The position numbers and the translations under genes were made by a program. Source: a virus. From it: 25,790 bases of DNA. The stretch is from the IMG/VR virus record IMGVR_UViG_3300037961_000071, positions 1 to 25,790 of that record; one strand, 5' to 3'. Below, piece after piece: positions 6,731 to 15,069 of this stretch. The notes under the pieces are model-generated. The model worked only from the letters and a program-made list of their open reading frames with translations, was not told the DNA's origin and searched no databases. Position 1 is the stretch's first letter, and every line of letters begins with the position of its first letter.

Positions 6731-7191
6731 TCGGTCACGAATTGACCTGTTGCCGTAGTACCAGCTCCACCAGCAGTCAAATCGATAGCACCACCAGTAT
6801 CGATGGTCCCTGCAAGGTCACCTGCTGATCCCGCCGCCGTACTGGTCTGGATACCGAAGTTGCTGACAGCACCTACACTAGGAGCACTAGCGTGTGCGTC
6901 GCCTTGGTTAAAGGATTCACTAAACGAGAAACTCGTAGCGTTAGTAGTAACGTCATACGACCCTTGGATCTGAGTCGCAGCAGCAGTTGCTGATGCAGGA
7001 GCAGTCAGACCACCAAAGGTAGTCACATCGATGTTTGAACCAGACACCGCATAGGATGAACCAATTCTTTCGACCTGAGTCGCTGCTGCATTCACAGTAA
7101 GTTGAACACTGCTTGACATTTTTGTTGTAATATCGGCATATGCTGGTGCCGTCATCAAAGTCATACCAAAGATGATTGCTGCCTTTCTCAT
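6715..7191 (-). CDS. Sec-exported Ala/Ser/Thr-rich protein
   Basis: A 158-residue protein with a textbook signal peptide: basic start MRK, hydrophobic AAIIFGMTLM, and APAYA before D20, so cleavage after residue 19 is expected. The mature 139 residues are rich in Ala, Ser, Thr and Gly with few charges (VQLTVNAAATQVE, SFSFSESFNQG, GGAIDLTAGGAG), suggesting an extended beta structure or fibre-like secreted protein. It is the first gene of the minus-strand unit, 27 bp downstream of a late promoter on that strand. The role is unknown. A secreted product made late could modify the host envelope, assist lysis or affect later infections. Confidence 0.75.
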   Translation of the reverse strand: MRKAAIIFGMTLMTAPAYADITTKMSSSVQLTVNAAATQVERIGSSYAVSGSNIDVTTFGGLTAPASATAAATQIQGSYDVTTNATSFSFSESFNQGDAHASAPSVGAVSNFGIQTSTAAGSAGDLAGTIDTGGAIDLTAGGAGTTATGQFVTEITVR

Positions 7192-7218
7192 TGGATTAGA
7201 AGAAACACCTCGTAGCTC

Positions 7219-7225
7219 TATTTAG
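7219..7225 (-). promoter_or_regulatory. Late promoter (CTAAATA) for the minus-strand unit
   Basis: TATTTAG on the plus strand at 7219-7225 reads CTAAATA on the minus strand, the same core as at 4223-4229. It lies 27 bp before the ATG at 7191, a spacing like that of the other late promoters here. It diverges from the hsp20 promoter at 7297-7304. Confidence 0.65.
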
Positions 7226-7296
7226 ACATAGGATTCTTTCTAGATAGCACTACTTTTTCGTTCGGTATCTACCCGTACCAAAACCCTGATATATGC

Positions 7297-7304
7297 TATA
7301 AATA
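7297..7304 (+). promoter_or_regulatory. Late promoter (TATAAATA) for hsp20
   Basis: TATAAATA at 7297-7304 is an exact match to the T4 late consensus. It lies 52 bp before the hsp20 ATG, further than the other late promoters in this window, leaving a leader of roughly 45 bases. The 7192-7356 gap holds only this promoter, the opposing one and a hairpin. Confidence 0.75.
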
Positions 7305-7307
7305 TAT

Positions 7308-7328
7308 GTGATTGCCTTCGGGGATCAC
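7308..7328 (+). other. Hairpin in the hsp20 leader
   Basis: GTGAT (7308-7312) pairs with ATCAC (7324-7328) around an inner CC/GG stem closed by a TTC or TTCG loop, with one mismatch. It lies at or near the expected 5' end of the late transcript. It might stabilise the mRNA or affect translation, but it could be partly outside the transcript. Confidence 0.45.
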
Positions 7329-7356
7329 ACAATACAAACTCGCTTTATAAGGAGCT

Positions 7357-7836
7357 ATGGACATTAAGAAGTTCACGTCGAAAGACATCGACGCAATTTT
7401 CGATGCGTCACAAAGATTTTCAGTAGGTTTTGATGACCTATTTTACCGCTTGCATTCCTACGGAGTAGGATCACCAGGCGGACAGTATCCTCCCTACAAC
7501 ATCATCAAGGAATCTGAGGTCAAATGGAGGATCGAACTAGCACTTGCTGGGTGGGCACCAGAGGACGTAGAGGTAAGCACAGAGAGCAACGTCCTGCTCA
7601 TCAAGTCCAAGACGGCGAAGGGACGCAACGATGAAGACGAGTACATGCATAGGGGTGTGTCCACTCGTACCTTCGCAAGAGGTTTCAACTTGGCAGACGA
7701 TGTGGAAATCGGCACAGTCAAGTTCACAAACGGTTTGCTCGTGATAGAATTACGGAAGATCATTCCCGATCACCAGAAACTGAAAGTGTATGAAATCAAT
7801 TCAGGAGGTGCTACTGCACCCAGTGACCCTACTTAA
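7357..7836 (+). CDS. hsp20: Small heat-shock protein, Hsp20/alpha-crystallin family
   Basis: A 159-residue small chaperone that would hold unfolding proteins in an ATP-independent way. The alpha-crystallin domain spans about residues 46-145. WRIELALAGWAPEDVEVSTE begins it, LLIKSKTAKGR lies in the middle, and the signature FTNGLLVIEL is at about 123-132. The N-terminal arm (FDDLFYRLHSYG) also fits bacterial IbpA-like proteins. Such genes are core genes of T4-like cyanophages and may help virion assembly or host protein stability late in infection. TATAAATA 52 bp upstream supports late expression. TAAGGAGCT just before the ATG gives a good ribosome-binding site. Confidence 0.93.
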   Translation: MDIKKFTSKDIDAIFDASQRFSVGFDDLFYRLHSYGVGSPGGQYPPYNIIKESEVKWRIELALAGWAPEDVEVSTESNVLLIKSKTAKGRNDEDEYMHRGVSTRTFARGFNLADDVEIGTVKFTNGLLVIELRKIIPDHQKLKVYEINSGGATAPSDPT

Positions 7837-7981
7837 TGGTCTGTTTGTTGGGTTCTTAATCCTTGTGGGTTTGGCACATAACCATGCTCACTTCACCATG
7901 GAACAAGATGCTGACTCATACGTGAGAGCATGGTGTAAAAAGAACCCTGACACATGTCAGAGTTACATAGATGATTACTAA
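7790..7981 (+). CDS. Small membrane protein downstream of hsp20
   Basis: A frame of up to 63 residues with one membrane segment (LLNGLFVGFLILVGLAHN), followed by HFTMEQDADSYVRAWCKKN and a short acidic end with two cysteines. The ATG at 7790 lies inside hsp20. In-frame GTGs at 7808 and 7823 are alternatives, and AGGAGG at 7803-7808 would serve the 7823 start (Met-Thr-Leu-Leu-Asn). It shares the hsp20 transcript, which ends at the terminator 20 bp after its stop. I do not recognise a family. The orientation, with a soluble Cys-containing tail, is inferred only. Confidence 0.55.
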   Translation: MKSIQEVLLHPVTLLNGLFVGFLILVGLAHNHAHFTMEQDADSYVRAWCKKNPDTCQSYIDDY

Positions 7982-8000
7982 CCTATATAATGTATAACCG

Positions 8001-8024
8001 AAGAGACCCGTGGGGTCTCTTTTT
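8001..8024 (+). terminator. Rho-independent terminator of the hsp20 unit
   Basis: AGAGACCC (8002-8009) pairs perfectly with GGGTCTCT (8013-8020) across a GTG loop, followed by a T-run ending at 8024. It lies between the small membrane protein and the next gene and should end the late hsp20 transcript. Confidence 0.9.
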
Positions 8025-8037
8025 GTTTGGAGGTTCT

Positions 8038-8280
8038 ATGAACATGTATGTAAATCTGTGTCCAGCGTACACAGAAAAAAGTGAAACGCTAACAGTGGAT
8101 GTTCCTACTGATCAGATGGATGATTTCATGCAAATGGTTCACATCCTGAGTGAGGAGAAGAACATCTCCGCTAGACGTGCCTTTACTGATATGGTACGAT
8201 ATACATTTGACAACCTTATGGAGAAAGAGTATGACCGCAAGAGTCGTAAGAATGCTAAACGGCGAGGACGTAATCGCTGA
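8038..8280 (+). CDS. Small hypothetical protein with basic C-terminus
   Basis: An 80-residue product beginning MNMYVNLCPAYTEKSE. GGAGG at 8029-8033 lies four bases before the ATG at 8038. The frame also opens at an ATG at 7990, but that would include the terminator, so it is rejected. The middle (DVPTDQMDDFMQMVHILSEE) looks helical and the end (RKSRKNAKRRGRNR) is strongly basic, suggesting nucleic-acid binding. It is the first gene of the unit leading to gp43, so an early or middle role near replication is likely. I do not recognise the family. Confidence 0.65.
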   Translation: MNMYVNLCPAYTEKSETLTVDVPTDQMDDFMQMVHILSEEKNISARRAFTDMVRYTFDNLMEKEYDRKSRKNAKRRGRNR

Positions 8281-8641
8281 CGTAAAGGAAGTCAGAAAAG
8301 AAGAGGATGGTCCTGCTTTTGCATACAGACTGACTCAACCTTACACTGTTGCTATTCAATCAGCACCTGAGGTGTTGTTTGAAACTGACGAACATGCTGC
8401 TCCTGTTGACTTTGATAGTCTTGAAGTAGAGTTCACTGTGTGGGTTCCTTTCTCGGCAGAAGAACATATCTTCGTGCCCCTTCCTTCGGTGCAATTCATC
8501 TATAAACCGATGGATTCCCTTGTTGAAAAGTACAACCAACTATTGAATCATGGTAAAGATCCTAATTTTGAAGACGGAGCCGTCACTATACTTGATCGGA
8601 AAGATGACGGAACTGGACGAGGAACCGTCATTGCTGATTGA
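8231..8641 (+). CDS. Hypothetical protein, possibly Sm-like fold
   Basis: A 136-residue protein with start at ATG 8231 (GGAG seven bases upstream) or ATG 8252. The start lies inside the preceding gene. The N-terminal part (VVRMLNGEDVIADVKEV, then FAYRLTQPYTVAI) has the alternating pattern of a small beta-barrel and loosely resembles the first Sm/LSm motif, in which a strand carries L-x-N/S-G-E. Acidic middle and C-terminal segments follow (FDSLEVEFTVWVPFSAEEH, VQFIYKPMDSLVEKYNQ). An RNA-binding role near RegA-type control would be attractive, but it rests on weak pattern similarity. The next gene begins inside its 3' end. Confidence 0.6.
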   Translation: MTARVVRMLNGEDVIADVKEVRKEEDGPAFAYRLTQPYTVAIQSAPEVLFETDEHAAPVDFDSLEVEFTVWVPFSAEEHIFVPLPSVQFIYKPMDSLVEKYNQLLNHGKDPNFEDGAVTILDRKDDGTGRGTVIAD

Positions 8642-8792
8642 GAACTGTCACTCGATCGCACCTGATGGAACTCTGTCCCCATACCCGCTACACACAGATC
8701 AGAGAGATTTGTTCTTGACTTCTGACCTGACTTTGACTATACTAGACCCGTCTGCCTCAGTGGCAGATGCGTACAAGCGGTTGGTTAGTTGA
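8604..8792 (+). CDS. Small hypothetical protein upstream of gp43
   Basis: A 62-residue product starting MTELDEEPSLLIENCHS, with GGAAAG directly before the ATG at 8604. A longer version from 8550 is less natural. It begins 38 bp inside the previous gene and its TGA overlaps the gp43 ATG (TGATG), so it is probably translationally coupled to the polymerase. The sequence is acidic, without clear motifs or membrane segments. Its function is unknown. Confidence 0.55.
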   Translation: MTELDEEPSLLIENCHSIAPDGTLSPYPLHTDQRDLFLTSDLTLTILDPSASVADAYKRLVS

Positions 8793-11281
8793 TGAATTTC
8801 TATACGGACGTACTTCTTCTCGGCGATGACATCCTTTATCGTGGATACGAGAACGGTTCACCTGTTCAGTATCGTGAGAAGATCCGTCCTACTCTTTTCT
8901 TTGTGCCTAGGGATCAGTCCAAGGCATCTAAGTACAAGACACTCGACGGTCGTTATGCTCACCCGAAACGTTTCGACGGCGCTAGGGCAGCACGCGATTT
9001 CATGCAGCAGTATGAGAACGTAGAGGGTATGGAAGTGCATGGTTACGATCGATTCGTATACCAGTTCATCGCTGACAAATTCAAAAACGAGATTCGTTTT
9101 GATATGGATCTCATGACGATCTATACGATCGATATTGAGGTCGGTTGTGACAATGGTTTCCCCTCAGTAGAGGCGTGCCAAGAGGAGATGCTCTGCATCA
9201 CCATCAAGAATCTCATCACCAAAGAAGTAATCACCTGGGGAACTCGTGAATTTACTCCTGATGGCACTGAATATCGGGTGTTCTGGAAAGAACAAGAGAT
9301 GCTATCTGACTTCCACCAGTGGTGGACCGAGAACACTCCTGATATTATTACTGGATGGAACTGCAATCTGTATGACATCCCGTACCTGTGCCGCCGCTTG
9401 GAGCGTGTTCTCGGGGAGAAGTGGAAGAAGTCCCTTTCTCCCTGGAACCGTGTACTAGAACGTGAGATTGAGATCCATAATCGCAAGCACCTGCAATACG
9501 ACATTAGTGGTGTAGCGATCCTGGATTATCTGGACCTGTACAAGAAGTTTACATACTCTGCACAGGAATCTTATCGTCTAGATCATATTGCAAATGTCGA
9601 ACTGGGTCAAAAGAAAGTTGACCACAGTGAGTACGAGAACTTCAAAGAGTTCTATACAAAAGACTGGCAGAAGTTTGTTGAGTACAACATCGTTGACGTT
9701 GAACTTGTTGACCGTTTGGAAGACAAGATGAAACTGATCGAGTTGGCACTCACTCTTTCTTATGACGCCAAGGTGAACCTCAGTGATGTGTATTCACAGG
9801 TTCGCATGTGGGACACCATGATCTATAACGATCTTCAAAAGAAGAACATCGTGGTTCCCCCTAAGGTTTCTACCAAGAAAGATGAACAGTATGCTGGTGC
9901 CTATGTGAAAGTGCCTGAACCAGGTGGGTATGATTGGGTTGTGTCGTTTGACCTTAACTCTCTGTACCCTCACCTGATCATGCAATACAATATCTCACCT
10001 GAGACTCTTGTTGAGAGGCGTCATGGTGCTGTAAGTGTTGACAAATTGTTGGAACAGGAGGCAGAGATTGACGGTGAGTATGCTGTGTGTGCTAACGGTG
10101 CTCAGTATCGTAAGGACATCCACGGTTTCCTGCCTGAAATGATGCAAAGAATCTATGATGACCGTAAGATCTATAAGGGAAAGATGCTTACTGCTAAGCG
10201 GCAGAATGAAAGCGCCCCGACCGTTCAGTTACAAAAGGATATTGCAAGGTACAACAATATCCAGATGGCACGAAAGATCCAACTCAACAGTGCCTATGGT
10301 GCCATCGGAAATCAATACTTCCGATACTTCAATCTGGCAAATGCTGAGGCGATTACTCTCTCAGGTCAAGTCTCGATCCGTTGGATTGAAAACAAAGTAA
10401 ACGAGTATCTAAACAAACTGCTCAAAACAGAGGACAAGGATTATGTTATTGCCAGTGATACTGACAGCATTTATATCTGTCTTGATCTACTTGTCAATTC
10501 AGTATTTGATGTACAAAACGTTCCTAAGGAGAGGATTGTTAACTTCCTTGACGCTGCTTGCAAGACCAAAATCGAACCGTTCATCGACAAGGCGTACCAG
10601 GAACTAGCAACGTATGTCAATGCTTATGAACAGAAGATGTTCATGAAGCGTGAGAACATTGCTGACCGTGGTGTGTGGACTGCTAAGAAGCGATACATCC
10701 TCAACGTCTGGGACAGCGAGGGTGTCCGCTATGAGAAACCCAAACTTAAAATCATGGGTATCGAAGCAGTCAAGTCTTCTACACCTGCACCCTGTCGTCA
10801 GGCGATTAGGGACGCACTTAAAATTATTATGAATGGCACAGAGGAAGATGTGCAGACGTACATCTCAAAGTTCAGGAAAGAGTTTGAGAGTCTCCCTGTT
10901 GAGGAGGTTGCCTTCCCTCGCTCCTGTAATAACCTCGGTAAGTTCTCCTCACCACGCGACATCTATGCCAAGGGTTGTCCCATGCACGTCCGTGGTTCTT
11001 TGATGTATAATTATTATGTCAAGAAGAAGAAGTTGTCTCACAAATATCCTCTGATTCAGGAGGGTGAGAAGATCAAGTTCGTTCACTTGAAGATGCCTAA
11101 TCGTATCGGAGAGAACGTAATCTCTTTCTTCCAAACACTACCCAAAGAACTTGACTTGCATGGTAGTATTGATTGGGATATGCAATTCGAGAAATCATTT
11201 CTTAGTCCCGTCAAGGTTGTCCTTGATGCTATTGGTTGGACACCAGAAAAACAAAACACCTTGGAGTTTCTATTCGCATGA
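8792..11281 (+). CDS. 43: DNA polymerase gp43, family B
   Basis: An 829-residue replicative polymerase with 3'-5' proofreading. The exonuclease motifs are TIDIEVG (acidic pair near D114/E116), [13 protein letters not shown], and [11 protein letters not shown]. The polymerase motifs are [11 protein letters not shown] (motif A, about 385-395), [13 protein letters not shown] (motif B, from about 495) and ASDTDSIYI (motif C, D556 and D558). All catalytic residues are present and the length is as expected for cyanophage gp43 (T4: 898). The ATG at 8792 is preferred to the TTG just before it. It overlaps the uvsX start by four bases (ATGA). It works with the gp45 clamp, the gp44/62 loader, and the gp41/61 primosome. 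Confidence 0.97.
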   Translation: MNFYTDVLLLGDDILYRGYENGSPVQYREKIRPTLFFVPRDQSKASKYKTLDGRYAHPKRFDGARAARDFMQQYENVEGMEVHGYDRFVYQFIADKFKNEIRFDMDLMTIYTIDIEVGCDNGFPSVEACQEEMLCITIKNLITKEVITWGTREFTPDGTEYRVFWKEQEMLSDFHQWWTENTPDIITGWNCNLYDIPYLCRRLERVLGEKWKKSLSPWNRVLEREIEIHNRKHLQYDISGVAILDYLDLYKKFTYSAQESYRLDHIANVELGQKKVDHSEYENFKEFYTKDWQKFVEYNIVDVELVDRLEDKMKLIELALTLSYDAKVNLSDVYSQVRMWDTMIYNDLQKKNIVVPPKVSTKKDEQYAGAYVKVPEPGGYDWVVSFDLNSLYPHLIMQYNISPETLVERRHGAVSVDKLLEQEAEIDGEYAVCANGAQYRKDIHGFLPEMMQRIYDDRKIYKGKMLTAKRQNESAPTVQLQKDIARYNNIQMARKIQLNSAYGAIGNQYFRYFNLANAEAITLSGQVSIRWIENKVNEYLNKLLKTEDKDYVIASDTDSIYICLDLLVNSVFDVQNVPKERIVNFLDAACKTKIEPFIDKAYQELATYVNAYEQKMFMKRENIADRGVWTAKKRYILNVWDSEGVRYEKPKLKIMGIEAVKSSTPAPCRQAIRDALKIIMNGTEEDVQTYISKFRKEFESLPVEEVAFPRSCNNLGKFSSPRDIYAKGCPMHVRGSLMYNYYVKKKKLSHKYPLIQEGEKIKFVHLKMPNRIGENVISFFQTLPKELDLHGSIDWDMQFEKSFLSPVKVVLDAIGWTPEKQNTLEFLFA

Positions 11282-12288
11282 GTTTCTTAAATGATGTAGT
11301 AAAGGAGATCGGCAATGAGTACGCTGGTTTCGTTAGTGAAGGCGTTGCTGCTGGCGACGTTACATCTTTCATTGATACTGGGTCTTACCTGTTTAATGCC
11401 CTGGTTAGTGGTTCGATTTACGGAGGTCTTCCTTCCAACAAGATTACTGCCTTGGCAGGAGAGAGCAGCACGGGCAAGACTTTCTTTGCTCTCAGTGTGG
11501 TTCGTAATTTCCTTACTACTGATCCTGAGGCTGGATGCATTTATTTTGAATCTGAATCTGCTATCTCTCGTGACATGATCGAGAGTCGTGGTATTCCATC
11601 TGACCGTATGGTTATTGTTCCTGTCACCACAGTGCAGGAGTTCAGGACTCAGGCATTGAAGATCCTGGAAAACTATATGAACCAAAAGGAACGCAAACCT
11701 ATGATGTTTGTGTTGGACTCTCTGGGTATGCTGTCCACCACCAAGGAGGTTCAGGACTCTGCTGAGGGTAAAGAGACCCGTGACATGACTCGTGCTCAGG
11801 TCGTGAAGGCAATCTTCCGTGTGCTCACCCTGAAACTGGGTGCTGCTAACGTGCCTCTGCTGGTCACCAATCATACCTATGATGTCGTTGGTGCCTATGT
11901 GCCAATGAAAGAAATGGGCGGTGGTAGTGGACTAAAATACTCTGCATCGACTATTGTGTACCTATCCAAGAGCAAGGAGAAGGACTCGGACAAGAAGGTG
12001 GTAGGTAACATCATCAAATGCGAGGCGAAGAAGTCTCGTTTCACTAAGGAGAACTCTAAAATTGAGACTCGATTATTTTACGACAGTCGTGGACTTGACA
12101 AGTATTACGGACTACTGGAACTGGGTGAGCGCCACGGAGTCTTCGAGCGGGTCGGGAATCGCTACAAGATTGGTGGATCTAATCTTTTTCCTAAGTCTAT
12201 TCTCGCTGATCCCGAGAAATACTTCACCCCCGAAATCATGAATCAACTTGACAAAGCAGCGGAGGCAGAGTTCTCTTATGGATCTTGA
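11278..12288 (+). CDS. uvsX: RecA-like recombinase UvsX
   Basis: A 336-residue strand-exchange protein of the RecA/RAD51 superfamily, used by T4-like phages for recombination-dependent replication and repair. The Walker A motif GESSTGKT is at residues 61-68 (after ITALA). Walker B lies in [11 protein letters not shown] with D147, followed by the RecA-like segment [20 protein letters not shown]. The N-terminal [17 protein letters not shown] fits phage UvsX. The ATG at 11278 overlaps the gp43 TGA, and the 3' end overlaps the next gene by 11 bp. Order gp43-uvsX-(oxygenase)-gp41 keeps the replication cluster with one inserted enzyme. Confidence 0.96.
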   Translation: MSFLNDVVKEIGNEYAGFVSEGVAAGDVTSFIDTGSYLFNALVSGSIYGGLPSNKITALAGESSTGKTFFALSVVRNFLTTDPEAGCIYFESESAISRDMIESRGIPSDRMVIVPVTTVQEFRTQALKILENYMNQKERKPMMFVLDSLGMLSTTKEVQDSAEGKETRDMTRAQVVKAIFRVLTLKLGAANVPLLVTNHTYDVVGAYVPMKEMGGGSGLKYSASTIVYLSKSKEKDSDKKVVGNIIKCEAKKSRFTKENSKIETRLFYDSRGLDKYYGLLELGERHGVFERVGNRYKIGGSNLFPKSILADPEKYFTPEIMNQLDKAAEAEFSYGS

Positions 12289-12838
12289 AAAATATGTTAG
12301 GGTCTATGATAATGCACTTGACGTAAATACATGTCGTGCTATCATTGACCAGTCCTCCAAGATTGAATGGGAACGTTGGAATCGTGATGGTCGTCCTCAG
12401 TTCGACCAGTTCAACGTTACTGGTGTAGCAGAGGTCCCTCCTATGAATGGTCCATGGACCAAGATTCATAACGAGATGATCCTGTCTATCAGAAAGTATT
12501 CCAATCAATACATGGATGATGTTGGGTGTGTAGATCAATGGCCAATGGAAAATGCATTGGAACAATTACGCCTCAAACGCTACAAAGTTGGGGAGAATGA
12601 TAGGTTCGAGTGGCACGCCGACGTAGGTGACCACAGCAGTGCCCGTCGTTTTCTCGCAATGTTCTATTACTTAAACGATGTAGAGAAGGGTGGAGAGACA
12701 GAGTTCTCACACACCAAAGTAAAACCTGTACAAGGTCGTGTGCTAATGTTCCCACCTATGTGGATGTTCCCGCACGCTGGTCTTGCCCCTGTCAGCAATG
12801 ACAAATACATTATCGGCACCTATTTACACTACGTCTAA
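12278..12838 (+). CDS. 2OG-Fe(II) oxygenase, prolyl-4-hydroxylase-like
   Basis: A 186-residue 2-oxoglutarate/Fe(II) dioxygenase. The iron triad is visible as H113-x-D115 (EWHADVGD) and H166 (MFPHAG), with K176 ([13 protein letters not shown]) placed to bind 2-oxoglutarate. GGETEF and [12 protein letters not shown] are typical of the PiuC/prolyl-hydroxylase group. Phage copies are frequent in marine T4-like genomes and might hydroxylate protein, DNA bases or host metabolites; the substrate is not known. The ATG at 12278 overlaps uvsX, with GGAGG 12 bases upstream. The stop overlaps the gp41 start (TAATG). It is not closely similar to the oxygenase at 315-938. Confidence 0.88.
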   Translation: MDLEKYVRVYDNALDVNTCRAIIDQSSKIEWERWNRDGRPQFDQFNVTGVAEVPPMNGPWTKIHNEMILSIRKYSNQYMDDVGCVDQWPMENALEQLRLKRYKVGENDRFEWHADVGDHSSARRFLAMFYYLNDVEKGGETEFSHTKVKPVQGRVLMFPPMWMFPHAGLAPVSNDKYIIGTYLHYV

Positions 12839-14220
12839 TGCAAAAGATTGAAGAGATTGCTCTTAGCAAACTGATACTTGATGAGAACTATTGTAAGAGT
12901 GTTCTTCCCTTTATCAAGGAAGAATACTTTGAACAGTCTGAACTTAGAACTCTCTTCGGTGAAGTAAATAACTACGTCACTCAGTACAATACTATGCCAG
13001 AACCACTGGCATTGAAGATTGAGGTTGAGAAGCGACGGGATCTAAGTGCTGAACTCATCAATGAGATTGAAAAGTTTCTTGACGAGAGGATTGATAATCA
13101 ACATTACAATGATGAATGGTTGATGGACACCACAGAGAAGTGGTGTAAGGAACGTGCTATATATCTTGCCCTGATGGACTCCATCAAGATTGCTGACGGA
13201 CAAGATAAAGCACGAACCAAAGATGCTATCCCACATATTATGTCGGAGGCACTTGGCACATGTTTTGATGACACCGTTGGACACGATTACTTACTAGACG
13301 CAGATGACCGCTACGACTTCTACCACAAACAAGAAGACAAGATCCCGTTCGACCTTGACTATTTCAACAAGATTACGAAAGGTGGTCTACCTAGCAAGAC
13401 TCTCAATGTCGCCCTTGCTGGCACGGGCGTCGGGAAGTCTCTATTCATGTGCCATATGGCTAGTGCCTGCCTCTTACAGGGGCGCAACGTACTCTACATT
13501 ACACTTGAAATGGCAGAGGAGAAAATTGCTGAGCGAATTGACGCAAACCTCCTCGACGTACCAGTCAAGCAACTCTCTGACCCCCTCTTCTCAAAGCAAC
13601 AGTTCAGAAACAAAGTAGATAAACTACAAAAGAAGACGCAGGGTCGCCTTGTTATCAAGGAATACCCTACTGCTTCTGCTCACGTCAACCACTTCAAGTC
13701 TCTGCTCAATGAACTGAGTATGAAACGTGGTTTCTCTCCTGACATTGTGTTCATTGACTACCTAAACATCTGTGCATCAGCACGTTACAAAGGTACGATC
13801 GTGAACTCTTACACATTCGTCAAAGCAATCGCAGAAGAACTTCGTGGTCTTGCAGTAGAATGCAATGTACCTATCGTCACTGCCACACAGACAACTCGTT
13901 CTGGTTATGGTAGTAGTGACGTGGACATCACTGACACCAGTGAGTCCTTCGGTCTACCTGCAACTGCTGACCTGATGTTTGCTCTCATCAGTACAGAAGA
14001 TCTGGAACAGATGGGTCAGATTATGGTCAAGCAGTTGAAGAATAGATATAATGATCCGACCATGAACAAACGATTCATCGTGGGCATTGACAGATCCAAG
14101 ATGAGATTGTATGATTGTGATCAATCCGCACAGGACGACCTGGTAGATTCAGGTCAAGACATCAAGGATGAGATCCTTGAAGTAAAATCAACACACAAAT
14201 TCGACTCCTTCAAAGTATGA
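12838..14220 (+). CDS. 41: Replicative DNA helicase gp41 (DnaB family)
   Basis: A 460-residue hexameric 5'-3' helicase that unwinds the fork and binds the gp61 primase. The N-terminal domain (about 1-150) is helical. The RecA-like domain has Walker A GTGVGKS at 195-201 and Walker B DIVFIDYLN at about 302-310. The DnaB-type stretches LYITLEMAEEKIAERID and ATQTTRSGYGSSDVDITD follow. Length agrees with T4 gp41 (475 aa). An acidic tail (SAQDDLVDSGQD) ends the protein, which may contact partners. It begins at an ATG overlapping the oxygenase stop and ends in an ATGA junction with the MazG-like gene. Confidence 0.96.
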   Translation: MQKIEEIALSKLILDENYCKSVLPFIKEEYFEQSELRTLFGEVNNYVTQYNTMPEPLALKIEVEKRRDLSAELINEIEKFLDERIDNQHYNDEWLMDTTEKWCKERAIYLALMDSIKIADGQDKARTKDAIPHIMSEALGTCFDDTVGHDYLLDADDRYDFYHKQEDKIPFDLDYFNKITKGGLPSKTLNVALAGTGVGKSLFMCHMASACLLQGRNVLYITLEMAEEKIAERIDANLLDVPVKQLSDPLFSKQQFRNKVDKLQKKTQGRLVIKEYPTASAHVNHFKSLLNELSMKRGFSPDIVFIDYLNICASARYKGTIVNSYTFVKAIAEELRGLAVECNVPIVTATQTTRSGYGSSDVDITDTSESFGLPATADLMFALISTEDLEQMGQIMVKQLKNRYNDPTMNKRFIVGIDRSKMRLYDCDQSAQDDLVDSGQDIKDEILEVKSTHKFDSFKV

Positions 14221-14876
14221 GTACCAAACCACCAGGCGGCGCTGACAATGTAAACGTCGATTATAACTCTGCTGACAATGCCGCTAAGGCAGCAGAGAAT
14301 GTCATGAACCAGATGCAAGACATCAAGGAGAACATGACTGAGAATGCTCAGAACATTGCTGATGATACTCCGAAGACTCCCGAGGAGTTTATCAATCAGA
14401 AAGGTTTCAATGCTTGGCGTGCTGCTGAGAAAGTAAAAGAGCAAGAGAAGATTGACAAGGACGGCGAGAAGTTCGCTGTTGACTTGGATAAGTATCTGGA
14501 ATTTGCTGACAACACTTGTTCTGATTTCTCTAAGGATCATGATGCATACATCAAGCGTCTGAATGATCTGAAAGAACTTGGATGCAACATCGCTCGTCTT
14601 GACACTGCTGCTGCTGGTCTGTCTGCTGAGGCAGGCGAGTTCATGGAGATCGTCAAGAAGATCAAGTTCCAAGGTAAACCCTGGAATGAAGATAACAAAG
14701 AGCATCTGACCAAGGAACTTGGTGATATCATGTGGTATGCTGCACAGGCAGCAATGGCATTGGAGATTCGTCTCGATGATGTCATCTATATCAACACACT
14801 TAAACTGGCAAAACGCTATACTGGTGGTGCCTTTAATGTAAGTGACTCTGAGAACCGTGCCCCTGGTGATATCTAA
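14217..14876 (+). CDS. MazG-like nucleotide pyrophosphohydrolase with N-terminal extension
   Basis: The C-terminal half of this 219-residue protein matches the all-alpha NTP-pyrophosphatase fold. E138-x-x-E141 (SAEAGEFMEIVKKIKFQ) and E167-x-x-D170 (KELGDIMWYAA) form the magnesium-binding E-x-x-E/E-x-x-D pattern. Residues 180-203 (LEIRLDDVIYINTLKLAKRY) complete the usual helix with its K-x-x-x-RY end. The first 110 residues are an unusual charged, helical extension rich in Ala, Glu and Asn. Such enzymes cleave (d)NTPs to monophosphates and pyrophosphate, or may act on ppGpp-like alarmones; the substrate here is unknown. It lies directly downstream of gp41, in keeping with control of the nucleotide pool during replication. 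Confidence 0.82.
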   Translation: MSTKPPGGADNVNVDYNSADNAAKAAENVMNQMQDIKENMTENAQNIADDTPKTPEEFINQKGFNAWRAAEKVKEQEKIDKDGEKFAVDLDKYLEFADNTCSDFSKDHDAYIKRLNDLKELGCNIARLDTAAAGLSAEAGEFMEIVKKIKFQGKPWNEDNKEHLTKELGDIMWYAAQAAMALEIRLDDVIYINTLKLAKRYTGGAFNVSDSENRAPGDI

Positions 14877-15069
14877 GATATGGAGACTATGGGCAAAGGC
14901 ACTCGGTGAAAAACAAGGAACTACTGACAGAGAGGCGGATGCAGTGGCTCTCATACGCTCTGCTATACTCCTTTCTTATCTCATTACTAATTGTTTTATT
15001 ATTTCAGGCGTAATTATTCATTGGAACGACAATCAATGCACGGAAAACTTGACCCAGACGAAGACGTAA
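14866..15069 (+). CDS. Small single-pass membrane protein
   Basis: The frame is open from 14842 to 15069. I place the start at the GTG at 14866, shortly before KIWRLWAKALGEK. An upstream ATG at 14842 and a GTG at 14857 are also in frame. The rest has a charged loop (TTDREADAVALIR) and one membrane helix (SAILLSYLITNCFIISGVII), ending in a short polar tail. The IWRLWAKALGEK start looks like a conserved cyanophage small protein, though I cannot name it. Its TAA overlaps the next ATG (TAATG). Confidence 0.55.
   Translation: MISKIWRLWAKALGEKQGTTDREADAVALIRSAILLSYLITNCFIISGVIIHWNDNQCTENLTQTKT

Noticed and set aside
7963-7991. TATAAT at 7986-7991 as a sigma70-type promoter
   Set aside because: The -35 candidate (TTACAT) is poor and transcription would run straight into the terminator at 8001-8024.
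7990-8037. Upstream ATG extending the 8038 gene
   Set aside because: The extension would translate the terminator hairpin; GGAGG supports the ATG at 8038.
11287-11874. 195-codon minus-strand frame opposite uvsX
   Set aside because: uvsX is certain; the product is His/Thr-rich without domain pattern.
14154-14954. 266-codon minus-strand frame opposite the MazG-like gene
   Set aside because: It lies fully over a gene with catalytic motifs, has no promoter or ribosome-binding site, and its Ser/Leu/Cys-rich product looks like a shadow.
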